From JAKLKS01 sp964370855 (GTDB taxonomy: Bacteria; Planctomycetota; JAJSAM01; JAKLKS01): DNA of 26,530 bases. The notes under the pieces are model-generated. The model was not told the DNA's origin. It saw nothing but the letters and a program-made list of their open reading frames with translations, and ran no database searches. Positions 23,009 through 26,530 of the stretch are shown in pieces. How positions within the stretch are numbered: position 1 is the first letter of the stretch; every line of letters begins with the position of its first letter. The translations under genes were made by a program, and so were the position numbers. The stretch covers positions 1 to 26,530 of the forward strand of contig CAYJMF010000067.1 in NCBI GenBank assembly GCA_964370855.1, given 5' to 3'.

Positions 23009-23748
23009 TCCGCCTCCTCCCCAACGAGGGCGAAGAAGGCTGTCTCGAGGTCCGGCGCCCCTCCGGCGGCGGCGCGGACCTCGGCCACGGTGCCGGCGGC
23101 GCGGACGCGGCCGCGGTGGATGACGGCGAGGCGGTCGCAGAGGCGCTCCGCCTCGCCCATGTCGTGGGTGGAGAGGAGGACGGTGCGGCCGGATTCGCGG
23201 GCGTGGCGGATGAACTCGGTGACGGAGCGGGCGACGAGGACGTCGAGGTTGGCCGTGGGCTCGTCCAGCACGAGGACCGGCGGGTCGTGGACGACGGTGC
23301 GGGCGAGGGAGGCCTTCTGCTTCTGGCCGCTGGAGAGGGTGCCGCAGGGACGGTCGGCGAAGTCCTCGGCCTTGAGGACGTGGAGGGTGCGATTGACGGC
23401 CTCCTCGAGCACCTTTCCCGTCAGACCGTGGAGCTCCGCGTAGTACCGCGCCTGCTCGCGGGGGGTGAGGCGGTCGTAGACCCCGGTGGCGCCGGAGAGG
23501 AACCCGATGCGGCGGCGCACCTCGTCGGGGCGGGCGACGGCGTCCACGCCGTCCACCTCGATGACGCCCGACGTCGGGCGGAGGATGGTGGAGAGCATGC
23601 GCAGCGCCGTCGTCTTCCCCGCGCCGTTGGGCCCGAGGAGGCCGAACACCTCGCCCGGCCGCGCCTCGAAGGAGACGCCGTCCACCGCCCGGACCTCGCC
23701 CGGGCGTCCCTCGCGGTAGATCTTCGTCAGCCCCTCGACCCTGACCAT
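23005..23748 (-). CDS. NatA-like ABC transporter ATPase
   Basis: This 247-aa nucleotide-binding domain has every motif: Walker A GPNGAGKT (39-46), signature LSSGQ (138-142), Walker B VLVLDE (158-163) and the H-loop STHD (H195). The segment GFLSGATGVYDRLT (82-95) is typical of NatA, the ATPase of Na+ or drug export systems. The ATG at 23748 is used because the protein proper begins MVRVEGLTKIYREG. There is no Shine-Dalgarno directly upstream. A longer reading to 23919 has no homology-like sequence. It is followed by the NatB-CPBP partner with a GTGA overlap, so the two are one operon. Confidence 0.92.
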   Translation of the reverse strand: MVRVEGLTKIYREGRPGEVRAVDGVSFEARPGEVFGLLGPNGAGKTTALRMLSTILRPTSGVIEVDGVDAVARPDEVRRRIGFLSGATGVYDRLTPREQARYYAELHGLTGKVLEEAVNRTLHVLKAEDFADRPCGTLSSGQKQKASLARTVVHDPPVLVLDEPTANLDVLVARSVTEFIRHARESGRTVLLSTHDMGEAERLCDRLAVIHRGRVRAAGTVAEVRAAAGGAPDLETAFFALVGEEAE

Positions 23749-23771
23749 GGTCGGGGAGTGTAGAAGAGGCG

Positions 23772-23867
23772 GGGAGGTTCCCGGCCAAGGTTCCCGCACG
23801 GGGATGGACGACGATCGCCCCTGGGCGTCGCCGCGCCCCGGGAGGTTCCCGCCGCGGGAGGTCCCCG
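23772..23867. repeat. Three GGGAGGT(T/C)CCCG motifs upstream of natA
   Basis: GGGAGGTTCCCG occurs at 23772-23783 and 23840-23851, and the variant GGGAGGTCCCCG at 23856-23867. Each is a short dyad (CGGGA-GGT-TCCCG). They lie in the 236-bp region between the transporter operon and the divergent HTH regulator, so they may be protein-binding sites. Confidence 0.45.
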
Positions 23868-23901
23868 CGCGGGAAGTCGGCGCTGCCTGACATGGATGAA
23901 A

Positions 23902-23943
23902 GTCGCCGAACGGCGACAATTTGATTTGTCAGCGAGCGGCGAC
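23902..23943. promoter_or_regulatory. Palindromic operator cluster of the HipB-like regulator
   Basis: GTCGCCG-AA-CGGCGAC (23902-23917) is a perfect dyad with a 2-nt centre. GACAA-TTTGAT-TTGTC (23915-23930) overlaps it, and CGGCGAC recurs at 23937-23943. This AT-containing block lies 42-83 bp before the HTH gene, where an autoregulatory site would be expected. Confidence 0.5.
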
Positions 23944-23984
23944 ATCCGATGATCGGTTCCCCGGTCCCCCTCCCTGGAGGCGAC

Positions 23985-24287
23985 ATGAGACTGCGAACGG
24001 CGACGGATGTCGGTCTGACCATTCGCGAACGCCGTCGGAATCTGGGCCTCGACCAGAAGACCCTCGCCCGCCTCGTCGGGGTGAGCCGGCAGTGGGTCAT
24101 CGACGCCGAGAAGGGGAAGAAGCGCACGCAGCTCGGGCTGATCCTCCGCACTTTCAATGCCCTCGACCTCGAACTGCGCACGGGAGAACCCCCGCCCCCC
24201 CCCGATGGCGGAATGCTTCCCGCCTCCGCCGTCGACCTCGACCGCCTGATCCAGGCCCACCGGGGCCGGCCTCGACCGAAACCGTGA
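23985..24287 (+). CDS. HipB/Y4mF-type XRE-family HTH regulator, no partner toxin
   Basis: This 100-aa protein has an XRE helix-turn-helix at about 11-63 (LTIRERRRNLGLDQKTLARL, then VGVSRQWVIDAEKGKKRTQL). The layout matches HipB-like and Y4mF-type antitoxins, including the SRQWV recognition helix and the LGLILRTFNALDLEL segment. A Pro-rich linker and short helical tail follow (DLDRLIQAHRGRP). The ATG at 23985 has GGAGGCGAC upstream; the in-frame ATG at 23949 has no such site. Such regulators are usually followed by a HipA kinase, but the next gene is an unrelated GntR regulator. It may be an orphan antitoxin or a stand-alone repressor, perhaps acting on the divergent transporter operon. Confidence 0.75.
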   Translation: MRLRTATDVGLTIRERRRNLGLDQKTLARLVGVSRQWVIDAEKGKKRTQLGLILRTFNALDLELRTGEPPPPPDGGMLPASAVDLDRLIQAHRGRPRPKP

Positions 24288-24343
24288 CGGTGGGAGGAGC
24301 GGGCCGGGAGTCCTGACTCCGCCGGACGCGGGCCCGGATTCCC

Positions 24344-24372
24344 TTGACACAGTTCTATTGTTCTATAACACT
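24344..24372 (+). promoter_or_regulatory. Promoter of the YtrA-type ABC operon
   Basis: TTGACA (24344-24349) is followed at 16-17 bp by TAACACT (24366-24372); TATAAC (24364-24369) is a closer -10 match but only 14 bp away. A direct repeat TTCTATTG/TTCTATAA (24353-24368) lies between the boxes and may be the regulator's site. The transcription start should fall at about 24379-24380, on the GTG start codon. Confidence 0.6.
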
Positions 24373-24379
24373 ACAAGTC

Positions 24380-24778
24380 GTGCACCTGCGCATCGACCCG
24401 AACAGCGGGATCCCCCTGGCCCTGCAGATCGCCCGGCAGGTGCGCCTCGGCGTCGCCGCCGGGCGGCTCTCCCCGGGCGAGCGCCTCCCCGGCTCCCGGG
24501 AACTGGCGGCCTCCCTCGGGGTCAACTTCCACACGGTGCGGCGGGCCTACGCCGACCTGGAATCGGAGGGGCTCCTCGTCACCCGCCACGGGGTCGGGAC
24601 CTTCGTGACGGAGAAGGCGCGGCTCCTCTCCCCCGCCGAGTTCCGGGCCCTGGTGCGGGCCCACCTGGAGCGGCTGGCCGAGGACCTCGCCGGCTCCGGG
24701 GTGGACGGGGAGCGGGCCGAGGGGATCCTCCTCGAGGAGTGGCGGAGGGCCCTCGGGGCCCGGAAGGTGCGTCCATGA
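24380..24778 (+). CDS. GntR family (YtrA subfamily) transcriptional regulator
   Basis: This 132-aa protein begins MHLRIDPNSGIPLALQIARQ, the signature of the YtrA branch. The winged helix (about 10-77) includes LSPGERLPGSRELAASLGVN, FHTVRRAYADLESEGLL and HGVGTFV. The short C-terminal tail of about 50 residues (FRALVRAHLERLAEDL) lacks a ligand-binding domain, as is normal for YtrA. GTG at 24380 is the start. There is no ribosome binding site, and a promoter ends just before it, so translation is probably leaderless. Its stop overlaps the ATPase ATG (ATGA). It is expected to repress this operon and be released by an antibiotic or envelope stress; the inducer is unknown. Confidence 0.9.
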   Translation: MHLRIDPNSGIPLALQIARQVRLGVAAGRLSPGERLPGSRELAASLGVNFHTVRRAYADLESEGLLVTRHGVGTFVTEKARLLSPAEFRALVRAHLERLAEDLAGSGVDGERAEGILLEEWRRALGARKVRP

Positions 24779-25695
24779 GCGGCGACGGTCCTGTGGTCGA
24801 GGTGCGCGGGCTCCGCAAGTCCCTCGGGGGCAACGAGGCGGTGCGCGGGGTCTCCTTCTCCGTGGAGCGCGGTTCGGTGCTCGGGCTCGTCGGCCCCAAC
24901 GGGTCGGGGAAGACGACGACGCTCAAGTGCCTGCTCGGGCTGCTGGTGCCCGACGAGGGGGAGTGCCGGGTGCGGGGCGAGGACTCCCGCTCCCTCTCGC
25001 GGGAGTGCCGGCGGCGCATCGGCTACCTGTCGGAGAAGCCCTTCCCGTGGCAGGACCTCGCGGTGCCGGACCTCCTCGGGATGATCGCGTCGCTCCAGGA
25101 CCGCTGGGACGGGGCGCGGGTGGAGGCGCTGGCGAAGCGGATGCGGGTGGCGCTGGACCGGCCGCTCCTGGCGATGTCCTTCGGGGAGCGGCGTCGGGCG
25201 GAGCTGTTCCTCGTGCTGGCGCCGGACCCGGAGGTGCTGGTGCTCGACGACCCGTGGCTCGGGGTGGACGCCCGGGTGCGGCGGGAGTTCCTGCTGGCGC
25301 TCCTCGAGGGGGCGCGGGAGCGGGGGCGGACGATCCTCTTCACGAGCCACATCCTGACGGACGTGGAGAAGGTGGCGGACCGGGTGGCGCTGCTGGTGCG
25401 GGGGGAGACGCGGGTGGTGGACGACATCGACGCGCTCAAGGGGCGGATGCGGCGGGTGGTGGTGGAACTGCGGGACGGTGTGCGGGCGGAGGACGTGGTG
25501 GTGCCGGGGGAGATCTCGCGGGCGGTGGACGGGGAGACGGTGACGGTGGTGACGGAGGCGTGGACGGCGGGGGTCGAGGAGGCGCTGGCGGCGCGGTGCG
25601 GCCGGGTGGAGGTGGAGCCGCTCAACCTGGAGGCGGCGTTCATCGAGTTGACCGGGGACGCCGACCCGGCCGTCGCGGAGGAGGGGGCGGCGTGA
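24775..25695 (+). CDS. YtrB-type ABC transporter ATPase with Asp in place of the Walker B Glu
   Basis: This 306-aa ATPase has Walker A GPNGSGKT (40-47) and the H-loop SHILTD (H192). The signature is degenerate (MSFGE at 134-138 instead of LSGGQ). Walker B reads VLVLDDP (154-160), so the catalytic Glu position is D159. A 100-residue C-terminal extension (VVVELRDGVRAED, then AAFIELTGD) is usual for ABC-2 ATPases. It overlaps the regulator by ATGA and the permease by GTGA, which gives a three-gene operon. It probably exports a peptide antibiotic or lipid-like compound, as YtrB relatives do. Reduced hydrolysis is possible because Asp is shorter than Glu. Confidence 0.88.
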   Translation: MSGDGPVVEVRGLRKSLGGNEAVRGVSFSVERGSVLGLVGPNGSGKTTTLKCLLGLLVPDEGECRVRGEDSRSLSRECRRRIGYLSEKPFPWQDLAVPDLLGMIASLQDRWDGARVEALAKRMRVALDRPLLAMSFGERRRAELFLVLAPDPEVLVLDDPWLGVDARVRREFLLALLEGARERGRTILFTSHILTDVEKVADRVALLVRGETRVVDDIDALKGRMRRVVVELRDGVRAEDVVVPGEISRAVDGETVTVVTEAWTAGVEEALAARCGRVEVEPLNLEAAFIELTGDADPAVAEEGAA

Positions 25696-26510
25696 GCCTG
25701 GCGACCCTCTGGCGGGACGTCGCCGAGTGCCGCGCGTGGGAGAAGCGGCTCCACGCGGGGTCGAAGGAGACGCGCAAGGAGGCGGCGCTGCCGGGGTGGA
25801 AGGAGTGGGTGCTGCCGCCGTTGATGCTGCTGTTCGGAGTGTCGGCGTGGCAATGGGGCTTCACCACGAGTACCTTCGTGTTTCTTGCAGTCTTCCCGGT
25901 CTTCTCCCTCCTGCTGTCTGGACGTCTGTTCCCCCCCTCCCTCCCGACGGAGTGGGAGGCGCTCGCGTTGCCCTCCCGACGGGCATGGCAAATCGCGCGG
26001 TGGTCCCACCGCTGGCCGGCACTCCTGTGGTTCGGCGCCTGCGTCCTCGGGTTCCTGTACACCGCCGCCCTGCGCGAAGCACCCCGCCCCCACGCCATCC
26101 GTTGGTCCCTGGCCGTCGTCTACCTCCTGCTCCCCCCCTTCTTCGGCGTCATCGTTTCCTGGTTCATCGTGATGAACAGGTTGATCAGCGTTCCGATTCG
26201 AATTGTCCCCCTCGTCTCTCTCCTCCTTGCCGCACTGTTCGCGATCGGCTCCTTCGTTTCCCACATGACGAGGTTCTCCACCAACCGGTCTGCCACCCTC
26301 GTCACCGGTGCCCTGGGCGGATTCGCCGTCCTCTGTCTCCTGGTCTCCATCCATGCCGTCCGCCCCCGCCGGCATGGTACGGGGTGGTCGCGTGGCTGGA
26401 TGTACTGGGCCTCAGCCCTCGGAACCCTCCTTCTCGGTACCGCAGGAACCCTGTCCCTGATCTCCCTCGCCGTTTCTGCTCCGCCCCCGGATGTCTTGGA
26501 CACGACGTAG
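25692..26510 (+). CDS. ABC transporter permease (ABC-2 type, hypothetical)
   Basis: This 272-aa protein has a charged N-terminus (LWRDVAECRAWEKRLHAGSK), as in ABC-2 permeases. About six hydrophobic helices follow, for example PPLMLLFGVSAWQWGF, FVFLAVFPVFSLLLSG, ALLWFGACVLGFLY, WSLAVVYLLLPPFFGVIVSW, IVPLVSLLLAALFAIGSFVS and GGFAVLCLLVSIHAV, with one more near the C-terminus. The GTG start overlaps the ATPase TGA (GTGA). It is the third gene of the YtrA-type operon and the likely membrane partner of the ATPase. Base composition becomes noticeably less GC-rich after about 25850. It ends 20 bp before the window edge. Confidence 0.75.
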   Translation: MSLATLWRDVAECRAWEKRLHAGSKETRKEAALPGWKEWVLPPLMLLFGVSAWQWGFTTSTFVFLAVFPVFSLLLSGRLFPPSLPTEWEALALPSRRAWQIARWSHRWPALLWFGACVLGFLYTAALREAPRPHAIRWSLAVVYLLLPPFFGVIVSWFIVMNRLISVPIRIVPLVSLLLAALFAIGSFVSHMTRFSTNRSATLVTGALGGFAVLCLLVSIHAVRPRRHGTGWSRGWMYWASALGTLLLGTAGTLSLISLAVSAPPPDVLDTT

Positions 26511-26530
26511 GGTGTTGACGCCGGGTGTCC

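Noticed and set aside
20352..23024. An 890-codon leftward open frame across the transporter and tRNA-Arg
   Set aside because: The translation is Arg/Pro/Gly-rich, runs through a tRNA, and overlaps the well-supported NatB-CPBP frame on the same strand.

Overview
The window is about 26.5 kb of very GC-rich DNA (roughly 70% by eye). Genes are tightly packed, start on ATG, GTG or TTG, and often overlap by 4 nt (ATGA, GTGA, TTGA). Two tRNA genes with encoded CCA are present. Secreted proteins with carboxypeptidase-regulatory-like repeats, an SBBP-type propeller protein, a GT-C/TPR glycosyltransferase, a B12-radical SAM protein and a NatB-CPBP fusion suggest a high-GC environmental Gram-negative bacterium. 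Planctomycetota or a similar deep phylum fits best, but no rRNA or marker gene here proves it.

Layout. 27-3694: a GT-C membrane glycosyltransferase with TPRs, divergent from a cobalamin-binding radical SAM enzyme. 3710-4928: two small membrane proteins, one with a zinc ribbon. 5016-5613: a toxin-antitoxin (TA) pair of a ribbon-helix-helix (RHH) antitoxin with a Doc/Fic toxin, preceded by a clear promoter and operator. 5651-7177: three leftward orphan genes. 7193-7401: a MITE-like element bounded by exact 17-bp inverted repeats. 7507-8111: a ParDE pair. 8162-10227: a large secreted repeat protein coupled to a small membrane protein. 10380-10469: tRNA-Ser(CGA). 10613-11908: a secreted orphan. 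12101-13308: a MerR/DUF433 antitoxin with a PIN-like toxin. 13472-15561: a secreted protein, a switch-like pair of overlapping hairpins, a four-helix membrane protein and a ferritin-like protein. 15559-15682: a 49-bp inverted repeat between convergent genes. 15688-18303: an SBBP-like propeller protein downstream of tadA. 18445-20421: a second carboxypeptidase-regulatory-like protein. 20598-20792: a small CxH/CxxC protein. 20842-20918: tRNA-Arg(ACG). 20942-23748: a NatA/NatB-CPBP ABC exporter operon. 23985-24287: an orphan HipB-like regulator with palindromic upstream sites. 24380-26510: a YtrA-type GntR regulator with its ABC ATPase and permease, probably starting on a leaderless mRNA.

How the genes relate. 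The window is mostly housekeeping and orphan cargo, interrupted by three two-gene TA modules and one orphan antitoxin-like regulator. It also holds two ABC-2 type transport operons. I see no CRISPR array, prophage, transposase or obvious large new defence system. The most unusual signals are non-coding: the 49-bp inverted repeat, the three-segment alternative hairpin, and the MITE-like element next to ParDE. Two promoters also place the predicted transcription start on or next to a GTG codon.
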